Source: Paracoccaceae bacterium
GTDB lineage: Bacteria; Pseudomonadota; Alphaproteobacteria; Rhodobacterales; Rhodobacteraceae
Reading direction: 5' to 3'
Length of the DNA stretch: 9,006 nt
Assembly (NCBI GenBank): GCA_030626365.1
Contig: DAOUPC010000098.1
Location: 1 to 9,006 of the forward strand
The position numbers and the translations under genes were made by a program. Positions 1 to 6,881 of this stretch are shown here, in pieces. The notes beneath the pieces are model-generated. The model saw only the letters and a list, made by a program, of their open reading frames with translations, was not told the DNA's origin and did no database searches. Each line of letters opens with the position of its first letter. Positions within the stretch are counted from its first letter, which is position 1.

Positions 1-718
1 ATCGGTATGATACCGGCACCCACAGATGCCGTGCGCCATAGCCCGGCACCAGATCCATCGCCCAGCCGGTGGCCAGATCAAGCAGGCCGGGATGCAGCAG
101 GTATCCATCATCCAGATCACCCCGCGCCGCATCCGGCAGTGCCAGATGGGCCAGCCCCTCTTGCTTACTTAGCGCTGTTCGGTTCAGCACGTGCCAGCGC
201 GGTCCAAAGTTCAGGTGCGCCTCTTGTGGTGAACGCAGGCGCGTGTCGGGTGTGCCCGTTGCCTTGTCCGGACAGCGGGCGTCAATGGCCCCAAGGTCCA
301 GAACCGGCGGTTGGTCTGCGTCTGACAGCAAGGTGATGCTGGCCTGGGCATTCAGTTGATAACCGCCTGCCTCAAGGCGGGAATGGACGCTAAAGGCATA
401 GCCATCGGGCGTTGCCTCAAGTCGCACGATCATTTCACGGGTGCCCGTGTCATCCACCTGCAACGGGCGAAAGAAATACATGTCCCGGATGTCGAATGGC
501 TGGCTGACGCCCTGTGCGGCCAGTGTTTGGGCCGCCAGTTCGACAAACCCCGTACCGGGCAGCAATGCAGCGCCCCCGGCGGTGCGGTGCTGGTCCAGAA
601 CCCAGTGGCTTTGCGCACAAAGCGTGGTGAAAAATACCCGGTTGCCCTGTGTGTCGAACCCGGCCTCGTCCAGCAGGGGTGCGTTGGCAACAGGTTCACG
701 CACCTCGGGGGCGGCAAT
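1..718 (-). other. Dehydratase (DH) domain of the PKS, cut by the window edge
   Basis: This double-hotdog dehydratase, from about residue 1405 onward, removes water from the beta-hydroxyacyl intermediate. The first hotdog carries SHWVLDQHRTAGGAALLPGT with the catalytic His1448 (codon 589-587). The second hotdog carries LLHPGLLDLATGW with the catalytic Asp1618 (codon 79-77). The His-Asp distance of 170 residues fits the family. From the histidine the motif is one residue longer than the textbook HxxxGxxxxP. The same HRxxGGxxxLPGTG shape is, as I recall, known in some bacterial PKSs, so it is probably functional. The end of the domain and any carrier protein lie outside the window. Confidence 0.85.
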
Positions 719-3700
719 GCCCCCCTGGCGGTGTGCCAGCGCATCCGCCGCCATGCCCGCATCCGACCACACACCCCAGTTTATCGCACAGACCCTTGTG
801 GCCCCGTGCCTGCGCCCCGCAGCAAAGGCGTTCAGGTATTCATTGGCCGCCACATAATCGATCTGACCCGCCGGGCGGGTGGCCGTACTGGTCGAGGAAA
901 ACAGAACCAGCAGGTCCAAATCACCATCCGGGAACAGGGCATCCAGCACCCTTAGCCCGGTGATCTTAGGGGCGAACACCTGTTCAATATCCGCAACCGT
1001 CTTGGCCAGAACCGGACCGTCACTGATTGTTCCTGCCGCGTGGATCACCCCGGTCAGCGGGCCGAACCGTTTGGTCATGGCCTCTTTGGCGTTACGCATC
1101 TGTTCGATGTTGGTGACGTCGGCGACGGCCACCATGACGGTGCCCTTGGCCTGTTCCAGCGTCTTGGTGGCGCGGATGCGCCTTGCGGTTTTATCAGCGG
1201 GGCTGTGGGTGCGCAGGTATTGCGGCCACTGATCGCGGGGCGGCAGGGCCTCGCGGGTCAGTAGCACGATATTGGCACCGTATCTGGCGATCAGGTCAGC
1301 CGCGACCGCCAGGCCAATGCCCCCGAACCCGCCGGTGATCATGTATGTCCCACCCTTGCGGAATGCAGGCTGATCGCCGCCTTCTGCCGGGGGAGTGGCC
1401 AGTGGGTCGGTCAGCGATATGGCGCGCACGCCCTTTTCGAACCGCCTGTCACCCCATCTGTCGCCCCGCCTATCACTGCGCCAGGCCGCGACGGTATTGG
1501 CCGGATTGGCCAGCAACTCCTCAAGCAGGCGATCGGTCAGGCCGTCGATATCGTGCGACTGGGTGCGGGTGCGCAGACGGGACAGACGGGACAGGATGCC
1601 ATGCGGGGCCTCTGCCGGGGTCATGTCCAGATCCAGCGTGGCAAATGTCAGGCCCGGCATTTCATGCGGCACGACCCCGGCGGGGCCGGATATCAGCGCC
1701 TTTTCCGGGTAGGGCAGCGGTTCGTCCCTGACCTGTGCCGCCCCGTTGGTCACAACACAGATGTGAACCGGATCAGGCATCTCGGCACTGGCCAGCGCCT
1801 GTGAAAGGGCCATCAGCGAATAGAACCCGCGCTCTAGGTTCTGGTCGTGAAAGTTGCTGCCGGGACGACAGGTTTCGTCACTGGTCAGCAACCAGAAATG
1901 GCCAATGCGGGTCGGGCTGCGTCCGGTTTCGGCCAGATCACGGATCAGCATGTCATAACCCGCCCGCCCCTGTTCCGGGGCCAGGCTGTAACGGTTTTCG
2001 GCCAGACGCGCGTATGCGTCACCGGGGATGACACGGGTCACGGTCTGCCCGGCCTGTTCCAGCCGGTCACACAGGGCGGCGGCAAGGCCGGTGTTGTCCT
2101 CGAATATCAGCCAGTTCTGTGGTGCCAGGTCACCCAGATCGCTTTGCACATCCAGATCGCAATCGGCAAAGCGTGGTTTCCAGACCGGGCGGTAACCCCA
2201 GTTTTCGATCGTATCATCGCGCATCAGCGCCACATCGGCCTGGGCCTGAACCTGTTTGCCCGGCTCTATGAAATAGCGGCTGCGCTGGAACGCATAGGTC
2301 GGCAACGGCAGGCGCAGGCGCTTTGCCTCGCCCCATATCTGTGCCCAGTCGGCCTCGACTCCGGTGGCCCATAGCCGCCCGATAACCCCAAGGAAATAAG
2401 CATCATCCGCCATGTCCTGATCCGGGTGGCGCAACGATGACAGCACCTGATTGGGGGTCACCGCATCATGCATCGACGCCAGCGCACTAAGCGCCTTGCC
2501 CGGCCCGATTTCCAGATAAACCCGTGTGTCTTTCGTGGCGAGCGTATCAATGCAGTCGGCAAACATGACAGGGTTGCGCAATTGTTCGACCCAATAGGCC
2601 GGGTCCGTGGCCTGTGCGTCGCTCAGATAGGTGCCGGTGCGGTTGGAAATGATCGGGATTTGCGGCGGGGCCAGCGGGATGGATCGCAGAAAGTCGCCGT
2701 ATTCACCCAAGATAGGGTCCAGCATCCGTGAATGGGCGGCAATGTCGATGGCAATGCGCTGATGTGTGATGTCGCGCCTGTCCAGTTCGCCCGCCAGCCG
2801 GTCAAGCGCGCCCTGCGGCCCGGATACGGCCGTCAGTTGCGGCGCATTGAGCGATGCAATGTCCAGATCGGTGCCGATCAGTGCGCGCAGGTCACCCTCG
2901 GGCAGTGATACGCTTAGCATGCCGCCGGCGGGCACGGTGTCAAACAGCCGGCCCCGTAACAGCACCAGATCGATGCAATCCTCGAAACTTATCACCCCGG
3001 CCAGACAGGCGGCGGTGTTTTCACCCATCGAATGGCCCACCAGAACGGCGGGCCGCACGCCCCAACTGATCCACAGTTGGGCCAGCGCATATTCGACGAT
3101 CATGATCAGCGGCAACTGGATCGACGGTCTGGTCAACTGCGCCTCTGCCGCCTTTTGGTCCGCCGGATCAGGCAGCCACAGGGCGCGCAGGTCGAAATCA
3201 AGTTGTGGGGCCAGATGATCCAGCCCCCGGTCCATCCATTCGGCAAAGGCCGGTTCGGTTTCGTACAGATCGCGGGCCATGCCGGTAAATTGCGCGCCAC
3301 CGCCGGGGAACATGAAAACACAGTCCGGGGATGTGCCCACCCGGTCATGGTTAAAGACCTGACGTGGATCGCCCGCCTCTAGCAGATCGGCGGCCTGGGT
3401 CGCGGTTTCGGCGACGACCACGCGCCGCTTTTCAAACCCGCGCCGCCCCTCTTTCAGGGTAAAGGCCACATCGGCCAGCGACAGCTCCGGGTTGGCCCTC
3501 AGGTGTGCCGTTAATGCCTTGGTGTTGGCCTCAAGCGCGGCGCGGGTGCGACCCGACAGGCACAATACGTGAAACGGAAAATCGGATTCTTCGGATGCAC
3601 CGCGGTCGGGGGCCTGTTCCAGAATGGTATGTACGTTGGTGCCGCCAACCCCCAAGGCATTCACCCCGGCCCTGCGCGGCCCCTTGTGCGAGGTCCAGTC

Positions 3701-4930
3701 GCGCAAGGTGTCATTAACCCGGAACGGGCTGGTTTCAAAATCGATGGCCGGATTCGGGGCCTCGTACCCCAGGCTGGGCGGGATCTGTTGATGATGCAGT
3801 CCCAGCGCGGTCTTGACCAACCCGGCAACCCCGGCGGCCGTGTCCAGATGGCCGATGTTGGTCTTGACCGACCCGACCCGGCAAAAGCCGGTGTCGGCGG
3901 TTGTTTCACGAAATGCCTCGGTCAGGGCGGATACCTCGATCGGGTCGCCCAGATAGGTGCCGGTGCCGTGGCATTCGACATAATCGATGGTGTCAGCAGG
4001 CACATTTGCCGCCGCCAGCGCCATTGAAACCGCCGCCACCTGACCATCAACTGACGGGGCCAGATACCCGGCCTTGGCGGACCCGTCATTGTTGATCGCG
4101 CTGCCCTTGATGACGGCCCAGATATGGTCGCCATCTTCCACCGCATCACTTAGCCGTTTCAGCGCGACCGCCCCTGCGCCACTGCCAAAAACCGTGCCCT
4201 GCGCCCGGTGATCGAACGCATGGCAATGCCCGTCCGGCGACAGGATTTCGTTTTCCTTGTAAAGATACCCGCGTCCCTGCGGCAACTCGATCGTAACACC
4301 CCCGGCCAGCGCCATGGTGCAGTCACCCTTGCGCAGCGCCTCGCAGGCGAAATGCACCGCCACCAGAGATGTAGAGCAGGCCGTTTGCAGGTTGATGGAC
4401 GGCCCATTCAGGTCAAAGATATGGCTGACACGGGTCGACAGGAAATCCTTGTCGTTGCCGGTATGGCGCAGCAGGAACATGCCCACATCATCCACCAGAC
4501 CCGGGTTAGAACAGATGTTGAAATAGAAATAGCTGCCCATGCCGCACCCGGCATAAACGCCAATCGGCCCATCAACGGTTTCCGGTGGATGTCCGGCAAT
4601 TTCCATCGCCTCCCATGCCACCTCAAGGAACTTTCGGTGCTGGGGGTCCAGAATCGCCGCTTCTTTCGGGCTGAAACCAAAGAACTCGGCGTCAAACTGG
4701 TCGAACCCCTCCAGCCGTGCGGCGGCGGGCACATAATCTTTGTGGCGGATCAGATCGGGGCGTTCACCGGCAGCCAGCAGGGCCTCTTCGTCCAGGGCCT
4801 GTATGGATTCGACGCCATTGCGCAGATTATCCCAGAATTGCGCCGCCGAATCCGCACCCGGAACACAGACGGACATACCGACAATGGCAATATCGTTGCC
4901 ATGCGGCAGTTCTTTTTCACCAATACCCAT
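1..4930 (-). CDS. Type I modular polyketide synthase, KS-AT-KR-DH (C-terminus beyond window)
   Basis: The frame is open for 1643 codons from the ATG at 4930 to the left edge, so the C-terminus is missing. It should extend a polyketide chain in the cytoplasm: KS condenses, AT loads the extender, KR reduces the beta-keto group and DH removes water. KS spans about residues 13-440, with Cys185 in TACSTS, His321 in ECHGTGT and His361 in KTNIGHL. AT spans about 537-835, with Ser634 in GHSMG and His733 in IAAHS, followed by the usual linker PLPTYAFQ near 880. About 890-1190 is the structural half of the KR. The KR core has TGGFGGIG at 1199-1206, then Lys1322, Ser1346, Tyr1359 and Asn1363. DH starts near 1405, with His1448 and Asp1618 in HPGLLD. 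No carrier-protein serine motif is visible. It starts straight into the KS with no obvious docking or loading domain. The start is uncertain: the Shine-Dalgarno before ATG 4930 is weak, and an in-frame GTG lies at 4975. KR before DH is unusual. Product unknown. Confidence 0.95.
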   Translation of the reverse strand, partial: MGIGEKELPHGNDIAIVGMSVCVPGADSAAQFWDNLRNGVESIQALDEEALLAAGERPDLIRHKDYVPAAARLEGFDQFDAEFFGFSPKEAAILDPQHRKFLEVAWEAMEIAGHPPETVDGPIGVYAGCGMGSYFYFNICSNPGLVDDVGMFLLRHTGNDKDFLSTRVSHIFDLNGPSINLQTACSTSLVAVHFACEALRKGDCTMALAGGVTIELPQGRGYLYKENEILSPDGHCHAFDHRAQGTVFGSGAGAVALKRLSDAVEDGDHIWAVIKGSAINNDGSAKAGYLAPSVDGQVAAVSMALAAANVPADTIDYVECHGTGTYLGDPIEVSALTEAFRETTADTGFCRVGSVKTNIGHLDTAAGVAGLVKTALGLHHQQIPPSLGYEAPNPAIDFETSPFRVNDTLRDWTSHKGPRRAGVNALGVGGTNVHTILEQAPDRGASEESDFPFHVLCLSGRTRAALEANTKALTAHLRANPELSLADVAFTLKEGRRGFEKRRVVVAETATQAADLLEAGDPRQVFNHDRVGTSPDCVFMFPGGGAQFTGMARDLYETEPAFAEWMDRGLDHLAPQLDFDLRALWLPDPADQKAAEAQLTRPSIQLPLIMIVEYALAQLWISWGVRPAVLVGHSMGENTAACLAGVISFEDCIDLVLLRGRLFDTVPAGGMLSVSLPEGDLRALIGTDLDIASLNAPQLTAVSGPQGALDRLAGELDRRDITHQRIAIDIAAHSRMLDPILGEYGDFLRSIPLAPPQIPIISNRTGTYLSDAQATDPAYWVEQLRNPVMFADCIDTLATKDTRVYLEIGPGKALSALASMHDAVTPNQVLSSLRHPDQDMADDAYFLGVIGRLWATGVEADWAQIWGEAKRLRLPLPTYAFQRSRYFIEPGKQVQAQADVALMRDDTIENWGYRPVWKPRFADCDLDVQSDLGDLAPQNWLIFEDNTGLAAALCDRLEQAGQTVTRVIPGDAYARLAENRYSLAPEQGRAGYDMLIRDLAETGRSPTRIGHFWLLTSDETCRPGSNFHDQNLERGFYSLMALSQALASAEMPDPVHICVVTNGAAQVRDEPLPYPEKALISGPAGVVPHEMPGLTFATLDLDMTPAEAPHGILSRLSRLRTRTQSHDIDGLTDRLLEELLANPANTVAAWRSDRRGDRWGDRRFEKGVRAISLTDPLATPPAEGGDQPAFRKGGTYMITGGFGGIGLAVAADLIARYGANIVLLTREALPPRDQWPQYLRTHSPADKTARRIRATKTLEQAKGTVMVAVADVTNIEQMRNAKEAMTKRFGPLTGVIHAAGTISDGPVLAKTVADIEQVFAPKITGLRVLDALFPDGDLDLLVLFSSTSTATRPAGQIDYVAANEYLNAFAAGRRHGATRVCAINWGVWSDAGMAADALAHRQGGIAAPEVREPVANAPLLDEAGFDTQGNRVFFTTLCAQSHWVLDQHRTAGGAALLPGTGFVELAAQTLAAQGVSQPFDIRDMYFFRPLQVDDTGTREMIVRLEATPDGYAFSVHSRLEAGGYQLNAQASITLLSDADQPPVLDLGAIDARCPDKATGTPDTRLRSPQEAHLNFGPRWHVLNRTALSKQEGLAHLALPDAARGDLDDGYLLHPGLLDLATGWAMDLVPGYGARHLWVPVSYR
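825..1363 (-). other. Ketoreductase (KR) catalytic core of the PKS
   Basis: This Rossmann-fold reductase core, about residues 1190-1369, binds NADPH through TGGFGGIG (1199-1206). The catalytic set Lys1322, Ser1346, Tyr1359 and Asn1363 has spacings of 24, 13 and 4 residues, the canonical layout for an active PKS ketoreductase. The stereochemistry loop reads AAGTISDG, with Asp1304 at the place of the last Asp of the LDD motif of B-type KRs. No tryptophan, the A-type marker, precedes the tyrosine. This favours a B-type (3R)-hydroxyl product. The structural half of the KR lies upstream, about residues 890-1190, and contains GPAGVVPHEMPGL. Confidence 0.88.
2427..3322 (-). other. Acyltransferase (AT) domain of the PKS
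   Basis: This domain, about residues 537-835, begins at VFMFPGGGAQF and loads the extender unit onto the carrier protein. Ser634 lies in GHSMG (codon 3031-3029) and His733 in IAAHS (codon 2734-2732). The 99-residue spacing is in the family range. Known specificity signatures are GHSQG with YASH for methylmalonyl-CoA, and HAFH with a hydrophobic residue after the serine for malonyl-CoA. Here GHSMG and IAAH match neither cleanly. The hydrophobic Met makes malonyl-CoA the more likely substrate, but this is a weak inference. As the AT is built in, this is a cis-AT PKS. Confidence 0.88.
3612..4894 (-). other. Beta-ketoacyl synthase (KS) domain of the PKS
   Basis: This is the N-terminal condensing domain, about residues 13-440, running from DIAIVGMS to GVGGTNVHTIL. 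The catalytic triad is complete. The nucleophilic cysteine codon is at 4378-4376, the first histidine at 3970-3968 and the second at 3850-3848. The Cys-His spacings (136 and 40 residues) are normal for type I KS domains. The active-site cysteine argues that it is an elongating KS, not a decarboxylating KSQ loading domain. The sequences GCGMGSYFYFN and APSVDGQ remind me of KS domains from hybrid NRPS-PKS systems of cyanobacteria and myxobacteria. That is recalled similarity, not a tree. Confidence 0.9.
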
Positions 4931-4965
4931 GCCTGACCAAACGATCCAATTTTCGTCTACATCAG

Positions 4966-4971
4966 CCCTCC
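4966..4971 (-). promoter_or_regulatory. Strong Shine-Dalgarno GGAGGG upstream of the PKS
   Basis: GGAGGG lies in the PKS leader, about 35 bases before the chosen ATG at 4930, too far to serve it directly. Three bases after it comes an ATG (4962-4960) immediately followed by TAG (4959-4957), a start-stop pair. The only in-frame alternative PKS start is the GTG at 4975, upstream of this sequence, so it cannot use it either. It could be a ribosome loading site for a minimal upstream open frame, or chance. Confidence 0.35.
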
Positions 4972-4997
4972 ACACCGATCAGTTTTTATTGGAAAAC

Positions 4998-5010
4998 AGG
5001 GGGCACCCCT
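4998..5010 (-). promoter_or_regulatory. GC-rich hairpin in the PKS leader
   Basis: On the minus strand AGGGG, loop TGC, CCCCT forms a five-pair stem, followed one base later by TTTT (4996-4993). It sits about 68 bases before the PKS start codon. It resembles a short attenuator or weak intrinsic terminator within the leader, but the stem and T-run are short. It could also be a backup terminator for the membrane-protein gene at 5188-6666. Confidence 0.3.
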
Positions 5011-5039
5011 AGAATTGATTCTTCTTGAATACACAATTT
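5011..5039. promoter_or_regulatory. AT-rich dyad cluster, possible operator
   Basis: On the minus strand, AAATTG and CAATT flank an inner ATTC/GAAT dyad (ATTCAAGAAGAAT). The overlapping GAATTGATTC on the plus strand is almost a palindrome. The cluster lies just upstream of the leader hairpin, where a promoter or operator for the PKS would be expected. No convincing -35/-10 pair was found. Assignment as a regulator site is speculative. Confidence 0.2.
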
Positions 5040-5109
5040 ACGCCCAACCTACTGATAAGAATGGGTAAAATTTCATATGCCAGATTTCGTTTGTATCATC
5101 AGGCCGGGC

Positions 5110-5138
5110 AAAAATGGCCTTTGGGCATGATTAGGCCA
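5110..5138 (-). terminator. Probable intrinsic terminator of the membrane-protein gene
   Basis: On the minus strand TGGCCT and AGGCCA pair as a six-base stem around a 12-base loop, directly followed by TTTTT (5114-5110). It lies 50 bases after the stop codon of the gene at 5188-6666, the right place and orientation. The long loop makes it a moderate terminator. If it works, the PKS needs its own promoter between about 4980 and 5110. A competing pairing exists between AGGCC and GGCCT at 5101-5120. Confidence 0.5.
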
Positions 5139-5187
5139 AAAGTGTAAACAATGTGATTGCGGGTACATGTGCATCCATATCCCAGAG

Positions 5188-6666
5188 TCACAAAACCGAA
5201 CGCCGATCCGGTTTCCCATCCTGATTATTATTTGCCCGCCCGATCACCGGGCCTTCACCGAATAACCGGCGCTTGCCGGTAGTCATCTGGGATTGCCGTA
5301 ATTGTTCAACATAGCCCAGAATCGCCCCTGCACACATCCAGGTTATGGGTATCAGGGTCGCATTCAACAGCATATCAATCATGGTTGCGGCCAGAATTAT
5401 CGCAATTGGGGCGACATAGGGCGAAATCTGGTCCGTTCGCATATGATGCACGCGCAGGCCCAGCAGAAACAGAGGGGCCGCAAGCAGCCCCATTTCAGCC
5501 AAGTAACCAACCCAGCCAAAGGTGCCGAACACGATAATCCAGCGGCCATCCGGGATTGACAGGATTTCACCAGTCTCAACATGCCTGATCAGGTTACGCC
5601 CCCAGCCACCCCAGCCAAACCACGGCTTTTCATGCGCGCGCGTCAGTAATTGTTCTTCGTTATCAAACCGGTATCCCAGTGATTGCGCCCGGTCCGGGCT
5701 GATTGCTTCGGCCTGGGCCAGAATGGCATCCAGCGGGATCGACCCTGTGTTGCGCAGCATCGGATAAATAATCGCCACCAGCGCGCAAAGGATCGCCAGC
5801 CGGATCTGCACCTTTGGGCTGGCCAGCAGAACCACCGGGGTAAAGACCACGCCATAGGCCAGTGACGCCAGACTTTTGCACAACACCAGCACAGCGGCCA
5901 GATAGGCCGTGGCCAGCAAATACCGCCCCCGTGTCGGTCCCGTAACCGTGCGCGACAGCGCCGCGGCGGCCAGCACGGCAGTCATCATAAAGAACGCCAG
6001 CCACAACCCGTGGGGCAGGAACACAATGGGGCGGAACCCGCCATTTCGCATCATCTGTTCAAAGCTGTGTTGAAAGAACCCGTAGATCCAGACATTGATC
6101 TGCGGACTTAGCCTGATCTCGATCAGCGAAGGGATCGAATAGATCAGCCCGCCAATGGCCAGCGCCAGCAACAGTTCGCGCAGGCCGGTGTCCGACCCCA
6201 GATACTGGCGCGCCATGAAAAAGGGCAACAGCATGATAACTTGGGAAACCAGCACCGAAAACAGGTCCCGCAGCCCAAGCCCCGGCAGTTGATCAACGAT
6301 AAAGGTGATTGGTTCACTGTTGGCGATCACCTGAAACAGGATAGGTTCACCATTGGTCGCAACGGTGGGAATGACGCTTAGTATAAACAGGGCGCTCAGA
6401 ACCCGTGCGATCCCCGATTTAGGCCAAAGAAGGGATATCTTGCGCCGCAAAAGGACGACGCAGATTACAAAGGTGGCGATGTTGGGGATCGAATACTTGT
6501 CCATTGCCGGCACCAGAGGCAAATCAAAATTGGCCAGCGGCGGCAGCACCAGATACCCGCCCAGAATGCACCAGATCAGCGCCCGTTCCAGCGCCAGACG
6601 CCGAAACAGCATCACACAGACCAGCGGCCAGATCATCAGCATCAGATAGGCAAGGGTGTTTGGCAT
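5188..6666 (-). CDS. Polysaccharide polymerase / O-antigen ligase-like membrane protein
   Basis: This 492-residue inner-membrane protein has roughly 11-12 hydrophobic segments. Examples lie near residues 4-21, 29-50, 85-105, 130-152, 223-240, 248-303, 376-400 and 420-445, and there is a basic cytoplasmic tail from about 455. Between the later segments lies a large loop, about 304-375, presumably periplasmic. It carries KPWFGWGGWGRN (347-358), followed by DGRWIIVFGTFGW (373-385). A long soluble loop followed by D-G-x-W and a glycine-rich helix is typical of the Wzy/WaaL-like family. These proteins join lipid-linked repeat units or transfer the finished glycan. A second conserved-looking patch is FRPIVFLPHG near 212-221. 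TGA directly precedes the ATG in frame, so this is the first possible start, though its ribosome site is weak. Polymerase versus ligase cannot be told from sequence. It is divergent from the GT26 gene and upstream of the PKS on the same strand. Confidence 0.75.
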   Translation of the reverse strand: MPNTLAYLMLMIWPLVCVMLFRRLALERALIWCILGGYLVLPPLANFDLPLVPAMDKYSIPNIATFVICVVLLRRKISLLWPKSGIARVLSALFILSVIPTVATNGEPILFQVIANSEPITFIVDQLPGLGLRDLFSVLVSQVIMLLPFFMARQYLGSDTGLRELLLALAIGGLIYSIPSLIEIRLSPQINVWIYGFFQHSFEQMMRNGGFRPIVFLPHGLWLAFFMMTAVLAAAALSRTVTGPTRGRYLLATAYLAAVLVLCKSLASLAYGVVFTPVVLLASPKVQIRLAILCALVAIIYPMLRNTGSIPLDAILAQAEAISPDRAQSLGYRFDNEEQLLTRAHEKPWFGWGGWGRNLIRHVETGEILSIPDGRWIIVFGTFGWVGYLAEMGLLAAPLFLLGLRVHHMRTDQISPYVAPIAIILAATMIDMLLNATLIPITWMCAGAILGYVEQLRQSQMTTGKRRLFGEGPVIGRANNNQDGKPDRRSVL

Positions 6667-6881
6667 TCACGGGCTCGGGGTTGTTGTGGTCAGGATGCGT
6701 AGTGTCGGCAAACAGTATCTTAGCAACCGGGCAACCGGCTGTCCCGCGTCGCGTGATCACCTGACAATCCTCGTGCCGGACAATGGCAAGGATACAACGC
6801 CACGTCGGGATTGCGGGCCGCCATCCGGCCCCTTACGGTGTTGCGACTTAAGTACGAAAAAACGCGAACAGGACAGATCCC
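6667..6881. promoter_or_regulatory. Divergent intergenic region
   Basis: This 215-base gap must hold the promoter of the plus-strand GT26 gene and probably that of the minus-strand membrane-protein gene. No clear sigma-70 pair was found on either strand. Visible small elements are a tandem pair of GCAACCGG (6723-6738), two GACAAT copies 16 bases apart (6763-6768 and 6779-6784), and the palindrome ACTTAAGT (6846-6853). None matches an operator I can name. Confidence 0.4.
6870..6873 (+). promoter_or_regulatory. Ribosome binding site of the GT26 gene
   Basis: AGGA sits eight bases before the ATG at 6882, a good spacing, and supports this start. The protein then begins at the normal N-terminus of the family. 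Confidence 0.6.

Noticed and set aside
2430..3600. A carrier protein between AT and KR, as in enediyne PKSs.
   Set aside because: No GxDS/DSL-type phosphopantetheine site is seen; the stretch between AT and KR reads as the AT linker and the structural half of the KR.
1..4930. Possible frameshift or broken PKS, since no single complete frame closes in the window.
   Set aside because: The start at 4930, the sampled catalytic codons and the codon at the left edge are all in the same frame, and no stop was found on reading through. It is only cut by the window.
4208..4936. A 242-codon open frame on the plus strand opposite the KS domain; similar long frames at 356-955 and 1847-2374.
   Set aside because: They are antisense to the well-supported PKS frame, encode no recognisable motif, and long antisense frames are expected in GC-rich coding DNA.
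6723..6738. Tandem GCAACCGG pair as a regulator binding site.
   Set aside because: Two 8-base copies are too short to separate from chance, and they match no operator I know.
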